DNA from: Chitinivorax sp. B
GTDB lineage: Bacteria; Pseudomonadota; Gammaproteobacteria; Burkholderiales; SCOH01
Assembly: GCF_005503445.1 (NCBI RefSeq)
Contig: NZ_SCOH01000007.1
Coordinates: forward strand, 88,481 to 152,480
Direction of reading: 5' to 3'
DNA length: 64,000 nt
In this document: positions 28,728 through 37,884 of the stretch, in pieces
Layout of the letters: each line of letters starts with the position of its first letter
How positions within the stretch are numbered: position 1 is the first letter of the stretch
Made by a program: the position numbers and the translations under genes
Notes under the pieces: model-generated
Database searches by the model: none
What the model was told of the DNA's origin: nothing
What the model saw: only the letters and a program-made list of their open reading frames with translations

Positions 28728-29897
28728 TTAGGTGCAATTTTTCTGGTTGACAAACGCCTGCTGCAAAGCGTCCTTGATGATAGCGATGCCTTGCTCCACC
28801 GCATCGGCCGTCGCATGGCTGAAGTTTAAACGGATACACCCGGCAGCATCTACCGGTGTGGCAAAAAAGGGCTCGCCTGGCATGAAGGCGACATTTTGGG
28901 CCATGGTGGCTTGCAGCAGTCGTCGGGTATCAATTTGTTGATTCAACCGCGCCCAGATGAACAAGCCGCCTGGTGGCGTATCCCAAGTTGCCAGTTCACC
29001 ACAATGGTTAGCCAGTGCAGTCAGCATGATATCGCGTTGCTGACGATAATAGGCTCGTGTCTTGAGAATGTGCTCTTGATAAGCGGGGCTATCCAGCCAA
29101 TTGGCCAGCAGCCACTGGCCGATACGGTTGGTGTGCAGGTCAGCCGCTTGCTTCAGCTTGATCAGATTGGGCATCAATGTGGGGCTCGCAACCAGATAGC
29201 CTACGCGCAAGCCAGGAGTAGCTGTTTTGGAGAAGCTGCCACAATAGATGAATGGGGCTGTATGCAGATCGGCGCACAAGGGGCGACGTTCCGCCTTATC
29301 GTATGCCAATTCACGATAGGGTTCATCTTCGATCAGTGGCAAAGCCAATTCATCGAGAGTTCTGGCGACAGCCTGTCGTGTGGCGGCATCGTAGCAGTAG
29401 CCAGAAGGATTCTGGAAGGTGGGGATCAGATAACAGAATGCTGGGCGGTGACATTTGGCTTTTGCTGCCAGCTCAGCAGGGTCAATGCCGCTGGGTTGCA
29501 GTGCCAGTTCATGCATCTCGGCGCCAAATAGACGGAAGTTCTGTAAAGCAGCCAAATATGTAGGTGCTTCGACCAAAATGGGGGTACCTGGATCTATGAA
29601 TAACTTCGCAGTCAAATCCAGCGCTTGTTGAGAGCCAGACAGAATCAGGACCTGGTCCGCAGTGGCTTGAATGCCCAGTTGCTGAGCATGGGCTGCAATC
29701 TTTTCGCGCAAGATCGACTCCCCTTCACTCGGGCCGTATTGGCGCAGGCTGTCGGGTAATTGGCTGAAATCGAAAGCCGGCATGACGTCGGCTGCAGGTA
29801 ATCCGCCTGCAAATGAAATCACACCGGGACGCTGGGTCAGCGACAGGATTTCGCGAATCAACGAACCTGATAGTCGATTGATGCGTTCTGAAAACAT
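28728..29897 (-). CDS. PLP-dependent aminotransferase, class I/II (LysN/2-aminoadipate type)
   Basis: A 389-residue fold-type I aminotransferase without the N-terminal GntR domain seen in MocR regulators. It begins MFSERINRLSGSLIREILSLTQRPGVISFAGGLPAADVMP, the usual start for the LysN, KAT/AadAT or valine-pyruvate-like bacterial group. The Schiff-base lysine lies in CGSFSKTATPGLRVGY, and the phosphate-binding RLNF segment is near the C-terminus. The start at 29897 has AGGACC upstream; a longer frame to 29945 lacks a ribosome binding site. The substrate (branched-chain, aromatic or aminoadipate) cannot be set from sequence. Confidence 0.88.
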   Translation of the reverse strand: MFSERINRLSGSLIREILSLTQRPGVISFAGGLPAADVMPAFDFSQLPDSLRQYGPSEGESILREKIAAHAQQLGIQATADQVLILSGSQQALDLTAKLFIDPGTPILVEAPTYLAALQNFRLFGAEMHELALQPSGIDPAELAAKAKCHRPAFCYLIPTFQNPSGYCYDAATRQAVARTLDELALPLIEDEPYRELAYDKAERRPLCADLHTAPFIYCGSFSKTATPGLRVGYLVASPTLMPNLIKLKQAADLHTNRIGQWLLANWLDSPAYQEHILKTRAYYRQQRDIMLTALANHCGELATWDTPPGGLFIWARLNQQIDTRRLLQATMAQNVAFMPGEPFFATPVDAAGCIRLNFSHATADAVEQGIAIIKDALQQAFVNQKNCT

Positions 29898-29988
29898 GAT
29901 GAGGTCCTTCAAATGGGAATATATCCAGTGTAAAGGTCGGAGCAAATGGCGGGTAGCAACAGTTTTGCGATCCCATATCTACAAACTG

Positions 29989-30822
29989 TCACGGTTTCGG
30001 GTCGATTTCATACATGGATTGGCAGCGTTGCTGAATGCGGTGGTATTCGCCAGAGTCATGCAAACGCTGCAAGCCTTGACTGAACACGGTGAGAATCGCT
30101 TCTGTCTTGGGGAAAGTGCGGGAGACAATCATGAAATAGTCATGATTGCGTCTGTCTTCAGTCAGCCCAGGCGATTGCTTGAACAGTGCTGTTTGTTTGG
30201 TTAGACGTTGCTTGATCAGATATGTGCCAAAGAGTTGCTCCAGTGGTACGGTATCTGCCCTTTTCAGTAGCACTTGTCGAAGCGCCTGCTCTTCGTCAAT
30301 GGCATAGCTCAGTTGAATTCCGGCACGTTTGAAGATGGGTTCGAACCAGTATCCATGTGGTGTGGCAACGCGTATTGATTGTAGATCTCCCAGGTGAAGG
30401 GCCTTGATGCCATTGGGGAACTGCGATTGCAAATGAAAGAAGACAATTTTTCCTTGGTGCAAGGGTGGAGAAAACAGAAAGGCTTCGTCGCGCTCTTTTG
30501 TCCAGTGATAGGGCATGCCAGCAAAAGCCTGACCACTGCGCACCATGGCTTCCACACGAGGCCAACTTGTAAATGAAAACACTGGGCTGAACTGGCTGCC
30601 TGCGAAGGCGGCGGTGATGATTTCGACCAGCATGCCTTGATTGGGTAGCGTCGCCGAGACAAATGGCGGATATTCCCCAGTTGCAATCGGAATCAACTGT
30701 TTCGATTCTGCCATCAGCGATGTACTGACTATCGGGAGCAAACCGATCAAGATTCGAGTCAGCAGGTGGGCTGTCTTTCCCTGACAGGCAAGGTTAATCA
30801 GTGGTGATGACAAGTCATCCAT
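29989..30822 (-). CDS. periplasmic solute-binding protein family 3 (orphan)
   Basis: A 277-residue SBP_bac_3-type protein with a hydrophobic signal segment at about residues 20-39 (LLTRILIGLLPIVSTSLMA). The binding fold starts LIPIATGEYPPFVSATLPNQGMLVEIITAAF and contains SWPRVEAMVRSGQAFAGMPYHWTKER. It shares this core with the next gene to the right at roughly 45% identity by eye, so the two look like a tandem duplication. No ABC permease or ATPase is nearby. Orphan proteins of this kind can be ligand sensors or remnants of transporters. Ligand unknown. Confidence 0.8.
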   Translation of the reverse strand: MDDLSSPLINLACQGKTAHLLTRILIGLLPIVSTSLMAESKQLIPIATGEYPPFVSATLPNQGMLVEIITAAFAGSQFSPVFSFTSWPRVEAMVRSGQAFAGMPYHWTKERDEAFLFSPPLHQGKIVFFHLQSQFPNGIKALHLGDLQSIRVATPHGYWFEPIFKRAGIQLSYAIDEEQALRQVLLKRADTVPLEQLFGTYLIKQRLTKQTALFKQSPGLTEDRRNHDYFMIVSRTFPKTEAILTVFSQGLQRLHDSGEYHRIQQRCQSMYEIDPKP

Positions 30823-30921
30823 CAGGTCTACCTCAATGCGGGTAAGACATCGTTCCTCTCACTATGGCAAAGAAAGTACCGGGTCGAATTGGTTTCGGAT
30901 GTTGGGAGCAACGTTGGATTG

Positions 30922-31785
30922 TTATTGATTGGTAGTTGTGTCTTGATAGCGCTGCAGAATGCGAGTGTATTCACCATTGTCGCGCAATTTTTGTAACCCA
31001 TCGTTGAGCTGCTTCAGAATGGCGGACGCATTGGGATAGCGCCTGGAAATAATCATGTAGTTATCCACATTCTGATTGTCTTCCGGTAGGCCAGGTGACC
31101 ATGAAAATTGCTGGGGATGATCCGAGAAATGTTTGTTGATCAGATGGATGCCATGTAAGGTATCCAGTACAACGATATCAGCCAATTTTCGCTGCAGCAG
31201 TTGAAACGAATGAACCTCATCATTGCTGTAATACATCTCGACACCGGCCCGTCGAAACTCTGGCTCAAACCAATATCCACGTGGTGTGGCTACGCGATAG
31301 GGAATCAAGTCCGAAGGGGCTTTCGGGTTGAAGGCTGGCAATCGTCCTCTGAGGGAAAAAATGGAGGCACCGCCTCTGTATAACGGTGAGGAATAGTTAT
31401 AAATCTGTTCTCGTTCAGGTGTACGTCGATAAGGCATGCCACCAAAAGCCTGGCCGTTCTGGACTGATGCTTCAACACGTGGCCAACTGGTAATGATCCA
31501 CTTGGGGCGATAAACAGAGTCACGAAATACCGCAGTGACCAGTTCAATCAGCAGGCCTGTGGGTGGGCTTGTATTGTGGACATAGGGCGGATAGTCACCA
31601 GTAGCAATGGTGACATCGATTGGTTCTGCGGTTGCCCTGTGTGCAGACGTACCCAGCAAGGTCATCAAGGCCATGAGTAAGGCACGGGTGAACCAGGGCA
31701 CGGATAGGCACGTTGTCCATTGCCTGAGTTGCATGTGCTGGGCAGCGGGTTTTGATTGTTGCCGCATCCCAAATTGATACGCCAT
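30922..31785 (-). CDS. periplasmic solute-binding protein family 3 (orphan, paralogue)
   Basis: A 287-residue paralogue of the neighbouring binding protein, with the same order of motifs: VTIATGDYPPYVHNTSPPTGLLIELVTAVF, then SWPRVEASVQNGQAFGGMPYRRTPERE. The long N-terminal leader before the hydrophobic core (about residues 33-53) suggests that translation may begin later, for example at MQLRQW near residue 18. It lies 99 bases upstream of its paralogue and 61 bases downstream of bepA on the same strand. No transporter partner is present. Confidence 0.78.
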   Translation of the reverse strand: MAYQFGMRQQSKPAAQHMQLRQWTTCLSVPWFTRALLMALMTLLGTSAHRATAEPIDVTIATGDYPPYVHNTSPPTGLLIELVTAVFRDSVYRPKWIITSWPRVEASVQNGQAFGGMPYRRTPEREQIYNYSSPLYRGGASIFSLRGRLPAFNPKAPSDLIPYRVATPRGYWFEPEFRRAGVEMYYSNDEVHSFQLLQRKLADIVVLDTLHGIHLINKHFSDHPQQFSWSPGLPEDNQNVDNYMIISRRYPNASAILKQLNDGLQKLRDNGEYTRILQRYQDTTTNQ

Positions 31786-31846
31786 TTCCGTGCCCCACTG
31801 TACAATGAAACCACTTATTCAATATGGCATAAAAGGCACTTGACGG

Positions 31847-33298
31847 TCAGGGTTCATCGCGCGGTTTCTTTTGATTATTGTCTACGGCAAGCGCTCGGCG
31901 CATTTCGCGTAACCGTGCCTCCAGTGACGATTGCAGATAGAAGTTGCCCTTGGCACTATCCAGTGCAATTTTCAGTTGGGTCTGGGCTTCCATGGGGTTG
32001 CCACGTAACCAGTGATATTCGGCTAATGCCTGGTGTTCTTTCGCCGGTTCTTTCAGGCTAGCATGGGCACGTGCCTGCAGCTGATAAAGACGGGCATCGC
32101 CGGGAGTGAGTGACAAACGTTCGTTGATCATTTCCAGTGCTGATCGGGCTTGAGCAAGTCGTAACTGTGCTTCTACTTTACCAAGATATAAGCCGGCACT
32201 ACCGGGATAACGCAGCAATCCTGCACTGAAGAGCTTTTCGGCCTGCTCTGGCTGGTTCATGGCCAACTGGATATCGCCGGCCAATGTTTCCAGCAAGGGA
32301 TGCTGCCATTGTTGGCGGGCGCGATTGATCTCTTGTTGGGCACGTTCGTAATGACGGTCCTTCAGCAGCGCCAAGGCCAAACCGTAACGATAGGCTATTT
32401 CCTGGGTATATTTCTTTTCCGCCAGCGTGTATTCATAGTACTGCACACTGGCTTTACCACCATTCTGCATGACCCGCAGCTTTTCTCGTATCAACAGAAA
32501 ATCCTGGCTGTCCGTGACCTGCCTGTAAGGGAGTAAATCAACCCGGGATTGGGTATCGGCCACGCGCTCTGTTGTCAGGGGATGTGACCGAAGATAAGGA
32601 AAGGCGTTGTTATCCAGTAATGCATAGGCGCGTTGCATGCGTTCGAGAAAACGTGGCATGGCACGCGGATCGAACCCGGCTTTGCTGAGTGTCTGCAAGC
32701 CTAGCCGATCAGCCTCGCGTTCGTGGTCGCGGCTATAGGCCAAGCTGGCAGAGGCACCCAATGCTTGGGAGGTTGCCAGTACGCCCATGCCGGGATCGGT
32801 GTTGCTGGAGCTGCGCGCCGCCAGAATGGCCAGCGCCATGGCAGCCAGCAGCGGTACTGACATTTTGCTTTGCACTTCAGCCCGACGGGCAAGATGGTGC
32901 TGTGTGACGTGGGCAATTTCGTGTCCGAGCACGCCGGCCAGTTCTGATTCGCTTTGTGCTGTCAGGAAAATACCGGCATGCACACCAATGAAACCGCCGG
33001 GCATGGCAAACGCATTGATGCTTTTGTCGTTGACGACAAAAAATTCGAATGGGATCGCAGGGTCTTGGCTGGCTGCTGCCAGCTTGTAGCCGAGGCTGTT
33101 GATATAAGCCGTGATATCCGGGTCGTCCAGAAAGTCGTCACTGGCGCGGATTTCGCGCATGACACTTTCACCAATGGCACGTTCTTGCTGCATCGACAGC
33201 GTAGTCTGGGACGAATCGCCAAGGTCCGGGAGGCCGTCGGCCAGTGCTGCCTGTATGCTGAAACAAGCCAGCACGATAAGAGAGGTGATTGATCGCAT
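31847..33298 (-). CDS. bepA: M48 metalloprotease with TPR repeats (BepA/YfgC family)
   Basis: A 483-residue periplasmic zinc protease and chaperone that assists LptD assembly and degrades misassembled outer-membrane proteins in E. coli. The signal peptide is MRSITSLIVLACFSIQAALA. The M48 domain has the HEIAH zinc motif at residues 126-130 and a third ligand in HEREAD near 195. The C-terminal half is TPR-like, covering about 280-470. The order metalloprotease next to moaC with divergent transcription recurs in betaproteobacteria. GVLGHEIAHVTQHH makes an active enzyme likely. Confidence 0.9.
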   Translation of the reverse strand: MRSITSLIVLACFSIQAALADGLPDLGDSSQTTLSMQQERAIGESVMREIRASDDFLDDPDITAYINSLGYKLAAASQDPAIPFEFFVVNDKSINAFAMPGGFIGVHAGIFLTAQSESELAGVLGHEIAHVTQHHLARRAEVQSKMSVPLLAAMALAILAARSSSNTDPGMGVLATSQALGASASLAYSRDHEREADRLGLQTLSKAGFDPRAMPRFLERMQRAYALLDNNAFPYLRSHPLTTERVADTQSRVDLLPYRQVTDSQDFLLIREKLRVMQNGGKASVQYYEYTLAEKKYTQEIAYRYGLALALLKDRHYERAQQEINRARQQWQHPLLETLAGDIQLAMNQPEQAEKLFSAGLLRYPGSAGLYLGKVEAQLRLAQARSALEMINERLSLTPGDARLYQLQARAHASLKEPAKEHQALAEYHWLRGNPMEAQTQLKIALDSAKGNFYLQSSLEARLREMRRALAVDNNQKKPRDEP

Positions 33299-33389
33299 GG
33301 TGCTATGATAGCCATTTTAATCATCAGTTCCGAGCCGGTATCGGCCGGTAAACACGATATTAACCAGCCCCGCAGTTGGAAAGCAGATT

Positions 33390-33875
33390 ATGAGTCAGGA
33401 ATTTACACATTTCGATGCCAGTGGTCAGGCCCATATGGTGGATGTGGCCGCCAAAGCCGAAACACACCGTGTTGCCCGTGCAACAGGTCGGATTGTGATG
33501 CAGCCGACGACTTTACAAAAAATCATGGCTGGTGACCATAAGAAAGGCGATGTATTGGGCATTGCGAGGATTGCAGCCATTCAGGCAAGCAAGCGTACTG
33601 GCGAATTGATTCCGTTGTGCCACCCGATTCCGCTGACGCGGGTGGCGGTTGAGTTCGATATCGATGAAGTAGCCTCAGCCGTGCATTGCGAAGTGACTGC
33701 GGAAACTGTGGGTCGAACCGGTGTCGAAATGGAGGCGCTGACAGCCTGTGGCATGGCTTTGCTGACTATTTATGATATGTGCAAGGCTGTGGATCGTGGT
33801 ATGTGCATCGAAGGGATCATGTTGCTGGAAAAGCGTGGTGGTAAATCAGGTGATTGGTGTGTTGAGCGCAACTGA
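33390..33875 (+). CDS. moaC: cyclic pyranopterin monophosphate synthase MoaC
   Basis: A 161-residue molybdenum cofactor enzyme that converts the MoaA product into cyclic pyranopterin monophosphate in the cytoplasm. Recognised motifs are [13 protein letters not shown] (residues 73-85), VEMEALTAC (113-120) and [11 protein letters not shown], which holds the active-site Asp129 and Lys132. The length is typical. The start ATG follows GGAAAGCAGATT. moaA is not adjacent, while a MoeB/ThiF-type gene lies 940 bases downstream on the other strand. Confidence 0.96.
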   Translation: MSQEFTHFDASGQAHMVDVAAKAETHRVARATGRIVMQPTTLQKIMAGDHKKGDVLGIARIAAIQASKRTGELIPLCHPIPLTRVAVEFDIDEVASAVHCEVTAETVGRTGVEMEALTACGMALLTIYDMCKAVDRGMCIEGIMLLEKRGGKSGDWCVERN

Positions 33876-33976
33876 CAAAATTCTGATGTCAGGGGATGCG
33901 CCAGCTTATCGTTCCTTGTCCTGTTTACGGTGGAGCGCCGTGTTTCAGGCGATTTACTGAAATTTGTTGGCTGCTC

Positions 33977-34765
33977 TTAACGTGGGTTGCCACTATCTTC
34001 TGAAAAATGCTTGAGATAGCGGCTTTCCAGTGCCGGAATATGCATACCGCGAAGCGTTTCGTCAAAACGTTCCTGTAGTATGCGATGCTGTTGCGTTTGT
34101 TTGAAACAGATATGAATGCTGAGGTTGCTCAGTAACTTGGGGTGGAACGCAATTCCGTTGCGTTCGGGTTTCAGCTTTGGGGTGCTGGCAAACAGATAGT
34201 ACATGACGTTCCTGTCTACCACGGCCAAGCGAAGGCGGCCACCGGCCAACTTGCGCAAATTGGTCGCATCGTCTACCGCTTCATCCACTGCCTGCAGGCG
34301 TTTGCTACGCATCGCGGTATCAAATGCTTCGCCATTGGCATAGCCTTTGACGACCCCGATTGGAATGTCGGTCAGGTCTTCCATGTTGTGCCATTCGAAT
34401 GGCAACTGCTTCAAATAGGCAAAGCCAATCGGGCTGGTGCCCAATGAGGTGGAGAAATGACAGCGTTTGGCACGATCTTCCGTGTAATAGGCTGGAAAGT
34501 AGCCATCATAGCGATTGTCGCGCTCGCCCAGCATGACTGCCCGCGTCCATGGGAAATACTCGATCTTCAAGGTATAACCCAATTTGGCCAGCGCAGCGGC
34601 GGCAATTGCGCTGGATAAACCATTTTCTGGTAAAGCCGCACCAGCATAGGGAGGCCATTCGGTAGCGGCGATTCGAACGACCTTGTCTACCGCATGGGCT
34701 GATTGAAGCAATCCCGACCACGCTGCCAGATAAATGGTAGCTATCCATTTTGTCACTGCATTCAA
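33977..34765 (-). CDS. periplasmic solute-binding protein family 3 (third orphan copy)
   Basis: A 262-residue SBP_bac_3-like protein, more distant from the two at 30-31.8 kb. The signal peptide is MNAVTKWIATIYLAAWSGLLQSAHA. The mature start VVRIAATEWPPYAGAALPENGLSSAIAAAAL keeps the family's aromatic ligand motif, followed by YFPWTRAVMLGERDNRYDGYFPAYYTEDRAKRCHFS. It stands between moaC and moeB with no permease or ATPase. It may be a sensor or a transport remnant. Ligand unknown. Confidence 0.78.
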   Translation of the reverse strand: MNAVTKWIATIYLAAWSGLLQSAHAVDKVVRIAATEWPPYAGAALPENGLSSAIAAAALAKLGYTLKIEYFPWTRAVMLGERDNRYDGYFPAYYTEDRAKRCHFSTSLGTSPIGFAYLKQLPFEWHNMEDLTDIPIGVVKGYANGEAFDTAMRSKRLQAVDEAVDDATNLRKLAGGRLRLAVVDRNVMYYLFASTPKLKPERNGIAFHPKLLSNLSIHICFKQTQQHRILQERFDETLRGMHIPALESRYLKHFSEDSGNPR

Positions 34766-34815
34766 CCTGCTATTGGCTTGATTACAGTATAGGTAACATT
34801 GTGATGGCTACAGGA

Positions 34816-35571
34816 TCAGCTCACGGCGGGATGACAGACCGGACATGCCGGGTCCTGTTTGAAGCGCATCTCACGCCATTTCATGGTTAACCCATCCAGC
34901 AACAACAGTCGACCGACAAGAGTATCTCCGGCGGGGATCAGCAATTTCAATGCTTCGGCAGCCTGCATGCTGCCAATGATGCCGACCAGCGGTGCAAACA
35001 CCCCAAACAGCGCGCACGGGCCATCATTGGCGTCACCGGTATCCGGGAACAGACAGTGATAACAGGGGGCATCCAGACGGCGCAGGTCGAACACGCTGAT
35101 CTGGCCATCGAACCGCACAGCGGCCCCGGATACCAGAGGTTTACGGTATAAAGCGCAGGCTTGGTTGATCGCATGACGAGTATCGAAGTTGTCGCTGCAA
35201 TCCAGCACAACATCAGTGCGGGCTACCAATTCAAGTAATGTATCACCGGCAACCCGCTGGGTGATGGTGTGGACTTGGCAGTCAGGGTTGATCTGGGCCA
35301 GCCGATCTTTGATTGACAATGCCTTGTTCTGCCCAATGCTGGTCAGTGAGTGTGCTACCTGGCGTTGCAGATTGGTGGCATCCACTTTGTCATGATCACA
35401 AATGGTCAGCTGACCGATACCGGCCGAGCCCAAGTACAACGCGGCAGGAGAACCCAGACCACCGGCGCCGATCACCAGAACATGGGCATCCAGCATGCGT
35501 TGTTGGCCTTCAACACCGATTTCGTCGAGCAGGATATGGCGGGAATAGCGAAGAAGTTGATCGTCGTTCAT
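34816..35571 (-). CDS. moeB: MoeB/ThiF-type adenylyltransferase
   Basis: A 251-residue E1-like enzyme that adenylates the C-terminal Gly-Gly of MoaD (or ThiS) with ATP. The nucleotide motif GAGGLG sits at residues 35-40 and DNFDTR near 127-132. The structural zinc is held by Cys170 and Cys173 (APCYHC) with Cys243 and Cys246 (PACPVC). ATG 35571 gives the standard N-terminus MNDDQLLRYSRHILL; the longer frame upstream does not match the family. Proximity to moaC supports molybdopterin over thiamine, but MoeB and ThiF are hard to separate without context. No sulfurtransferase (rhodanese) domain is fused. Confidence 0.9.
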   Translation of the reverse strand: MNDDQLLRYSRHILLDEIGVEGQQRMLDAHVLVIGAGGLGSPAALYLGSAGIGQLTICDHDKVDATNLQRQVAHSLTSIGQNKALSIKDRLAQINPDCQVHTITQRVAGDTLLELVARTDVVLDCSDNFDTRHAINQACALYRKPLVSGAAVRFDGQISVFDLRRLDAPCYHCLFPDTGDANDGPCALFGVFAPLVGIIGSMQAAEALKLLIPAGDTLVGRLLLLDGLTMKWREMRFKQDPACPVCHPAVS

Positions 35572-35628
35572 GTGAATAGTGTAGCAAGCTGACAGATGGC
35601 TGGACATGACCTTGCACAAGGTACCAGA

Positions 35629-35760
35629 TTCTGTTGATATGGTTTCACGGCTCGCGCCGTTATCGCAAACCGCTTGCATAGATCACTACGCGGTGTGCTT
35701 TGCTCCTGGGTTCAAGCCCAAAATCAGAGCAACGTGAGCTATGAAACCATGTCAACCGAA
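35629..35760. repeat. 132-bp inverted-repeat element (MITE-like)
   Basis: The ends are 18-base imperfect inverted repeats: TTCTGTTGATATGGTTTC at 35629-35646 and GAAACCATGTCAACCGAA at 35743-35760, matching at 16 of 18 positions. Outward homology continues inside the left end (ACGGCTC against ATAGCTC), extending the arms to about 27 bases. The interior holds no gene. The same end sequence makes a 48-base hairpin at 54893-54940, so this is a dispersed repeat family. No target-site duplication is evident. Confidence 0.6.
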
Positions 35761-35765
35761 CCTAT

Positions 35766-36242
35766 TCACACTCGCTTGAGCGGTAGAGGTGCAATCCGTT
35801 TCACGGGTTCCAGCGCGATGGTGGATTTCACACTGCGCACACTCGGTATACACATCAAGGTATGCATGACAAAGCGTGATAGCGAGGGCAGATCGGGAAC
35901 GAGTACCCGCAGCCAATAATCAGCTTCACCAGATACGGCATAACCTTCCAGTATTTCCGGTAGATCGGCCACCGCGCTGGCGAAATCGCGCACGACGGCT
36001 TCACCGTGATGATCGAGAAATACATTGATGAAAGCCAGTACCGACAAGCCAAGCTTTTCCGCACGTAGATTGACGCGGTAGCTATCAATCACGCCCAGCT
36101 CTTCCAGGCGTTGGATACGTCGACCGATTTGTGAAGGTGAGAGCGGAATGGTCTGCGACAACCTCTGATGTGGGCTTCTGGCATCTTGCTGTAAGGCGTC
36201 AAGAATCATGTAATCGAAGCGGTCAAAGCTGATTTCGCTCAT
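35766..36242 (-). CDS. Lrp/AsnC family regulator
   Basis: A 158-residue one-component regulator. Residues 5-60 form the AsnC winged helix-turn-helix (LSQTIPLSPSQIGRRIQRLEELGVI); the C-terminal RAM/ACT-like domain runs to about residue 145. It is divergent from phhA, 133 bases apart, and an imperfect palindrome lies between them, so it most likely controls phenylalanine or tyrosine metabolism. This matches the PhhR/AsnC-linked arrangement seen in other bacteria. The effector (probably an aromatic amino acid) is inferred. Confidence 0.9.
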   Translation of the reverse strand: MSEISFDRFDYMILDALQQDARSPHQRLSQTIPLSPSQIGRRIQRLEELGVIDSYRVNLRAEKLGLSVLAFINVFLDHHGEAVVRDFASAVADLPEILEGYAVSGEADYWLRVLVPDLPSLSRFVMHTLMCIPSVRSVKSTIALEPVKRIAPLPLKRV

Positions 36243-36278
36243 TTCGTGTATTTTATGTCGTATTAATGCTCATATTGT

Positions 36279-36300
36279 GCATCAAATGGTAATTTGGTGC
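36279..36300. promoter_or_regulatory. candidate operator between asnC-type gene and phhA
   Basis: An imperfect palindrome GCATCAAAT-GGTA-ATTTGGTGC (arms match at 8 of 9 positions) lies centred about 47 bases before the AsnC start and 86 bases before phhA. The dyad length and position suit an Lrp/AsnC dimer site acting on both divergent promoters. The symmetry is seen directly; the binding is inferred. Confidence 0.5.
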
Positions 36301-36375
36301 GAATAATGCGGCAACGCCGCACGCCCCTGAGCGTAGACTGTGCAGTCTGTTCAATATCACTTTCAGAGGCGCGCG

Positions 36376-37266
36376 ATGGATACGCACCAGCCCTATACCG
36401 TTCCTGATATCACGATTCGAAAAAACGAAGGCCTGCAGCACGCGGCTGACTACACCATGCCTCAGCCGCTTGAACGTTATACCAATGATGATCATGCGGT
36501 CTGGAAGTTGTTGTACGAGCGGCAAGCTGCACTGCTGCCCGGTCGCGCTTGCGACGAATTTCTGCAAGGCATGGTTGGTTTGGGGATGGATCTGGGTCGG
36601 GTGCCATCCTTTGAGCAGCTGAACCATTGCCTGATGTCCGCAACCGGCTGGCAGGTGGTTGCAGTCCATGGCCTGATTCCCGATGAGATTTTTTTCGAAC
36701 ACTTGGCTCATCGCCGTTTCCCTGTCACCTGGTGGCTGCGTGAGCGACATCAGATTGATTACCTGCAAGAGCCAGATATCTTTCACGACCTGTTTGGGCA
36801 TGTTCCGCTCTTGATGAACCCGGTGTTTGCCGATTACCTGCAAGCTTATGGGGCTGGTGGTATGAAAGCGAAGCGTTTGGGAGTGCTGCCGATGCTGGCG
36901 CGCCTATACTGGTACACGGTGGAGTTTGGCCTGTTGCAGACCGAGCAGGGCTTGCGTATTTACGGGGCGGGCATTCTGTCCAGCAAGTCGGAATCGATCT
37001 ACAGCCTGGAAAGTGCCAGCCCGAACCGGGTTGGGTTTGACCTGGAGCGTATTATGCGTACTCGCTACCGGATTGATACCTTCCAGAAAACCTATTTTGT
37101 GATCAATAACTTTCAGCAGCTATTCAATGCCACCACTCCGGATTTCACCCCAATCTACCAAAGCTTGATGGGGCTGCCCGTGCTGGGGGCGGGCGATCTC
37201 GCGCCAATGGATCAAGTGATCCAATGTGGCAATCGCGAAGGTTGGTCTGATACCGAAGATGTCTGA
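36376..37266 (+). CDS. phhA: phenylalanine 4-monooxygenase PhhA
   Basis: A 296-residue monomeric bacterial phenylalanine hydroxylase that converts phenylalanine to tyrosine using tetrahydropterin and O2. The iron ligands are His137 and His142 in FHDLFGHVPLL and Glu183 in YTVEFGLL, all present. The bacterial form lacks the regulatory N-terminal domain of animal enzymes, as here. ATG 36376 gives the usual N-terminus; a longer frame from 36340 looks spurious. The recycling enzyme phhB follows 260 bases later on the same strand. Confidence 0.96.
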   Translation: MDTHQPYTVPDITIRKNEGLQHAADYTMPQPLERYTNDDHAVWKLLYERQAALLPGRACDEFLQGMVGLGMDLGRVPSFEQLNHCLMSATGWQVVAVHGLIPDEIFFEHLAHRRFPVTWWLRERHQIDYLQEPDIFHDLFGHVPLLMNPVFADYLQAYGAGGMKAKRLGVLPMLARLYWYTVEFGLLQTEQGLRIYGAGILSSKSESIYSLESASPNRVGFDLERIMRTRYRIDTFQKTYFVINNFQQLFNATTPDFTPIYQSLMGLPVLGAGDLAPMDQVIQCGNREGWSDTEDV

Positions 37267-37526
37267 TTCCAGCGTATTGCTGGGAATGTTTGTCAGGTAA
37301 CGCGATCCAAACAACATTGCAGGGTGATCCGCGAACCCGTTATGCTGCACGACGCGGTGTCCGGCTACATGACGAAATTGCTGCAATTGTGTCGACGTAC
37401 GGTACTGCGTGTTCCCCGATGATCTGATTTCCTTTCCAGGTGCTGGTGAAAAACAACCCGGTACGTGACGCCTTGTTCGGCAAATCGTTGCCGATTTGTC
37501 GGCAGGGCTATTTGAGGAGCCCTACC

Positions 37527-37817
37527 ATGATTGAACGATTGAATCCTACTCAGTGTGATGCACTGCTGAATGAGTTGCCCGGCTGGCAACTGACAGAAGA
37601 TAAGAAAGGCATTTACAAGCTGTTCGTGTTGGAAGATTTCAATTCCGCATTTGCCTTTATGACCCGTATCGCCATACAGGCAGAAGTGATGAACCATCAT
37701 CCGGAATGGCGCAATGTCTACAATCGGGTCGAAATTGTGTTGACTACTCACGATGCAGACGGTTTGTCTGACCGAGACCGCCAGCTGGCGCATTTCATTG
37801 AACGGGTGGCAGGCTGA
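37527..37817 (+). CDS. phhB: pterin-4-alpha-carbinolamine dehydratase PhhB
   Basis: A 96-residue enzyme that dehydrates the 4a-hydroxypterin made by phenylalanine hydroxylase, keeping the cofactor cycle going. The family motif is [10 protein letters not shown], with His57, His58 and Pro59, and His75 lies in [16 protein letters not shown] 37527 sits seven bases after GAGGAG, while an upstream frame from 37440 lacks this fit. It lies 260 bases after phhA, so it may have its own promoter. Recruitment as the PCD/DCoH fold is well established. Confidence 0.95.
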   Translation: MIERLNPTQCDALLNELPGWQLTEDKKGIYKLFVLEDFNSAFAFMTRIAIQAEVMNHHPEWRNVYNRVEIVLTTHDADGLSDRDRQLAHFIERVAG

Positions 37818-37884
37818 AATGTGTGTATTACACGACAGCGAGTTCATCACACTTCACCATCAAGAATAAAGACAGGAGAGGTAC

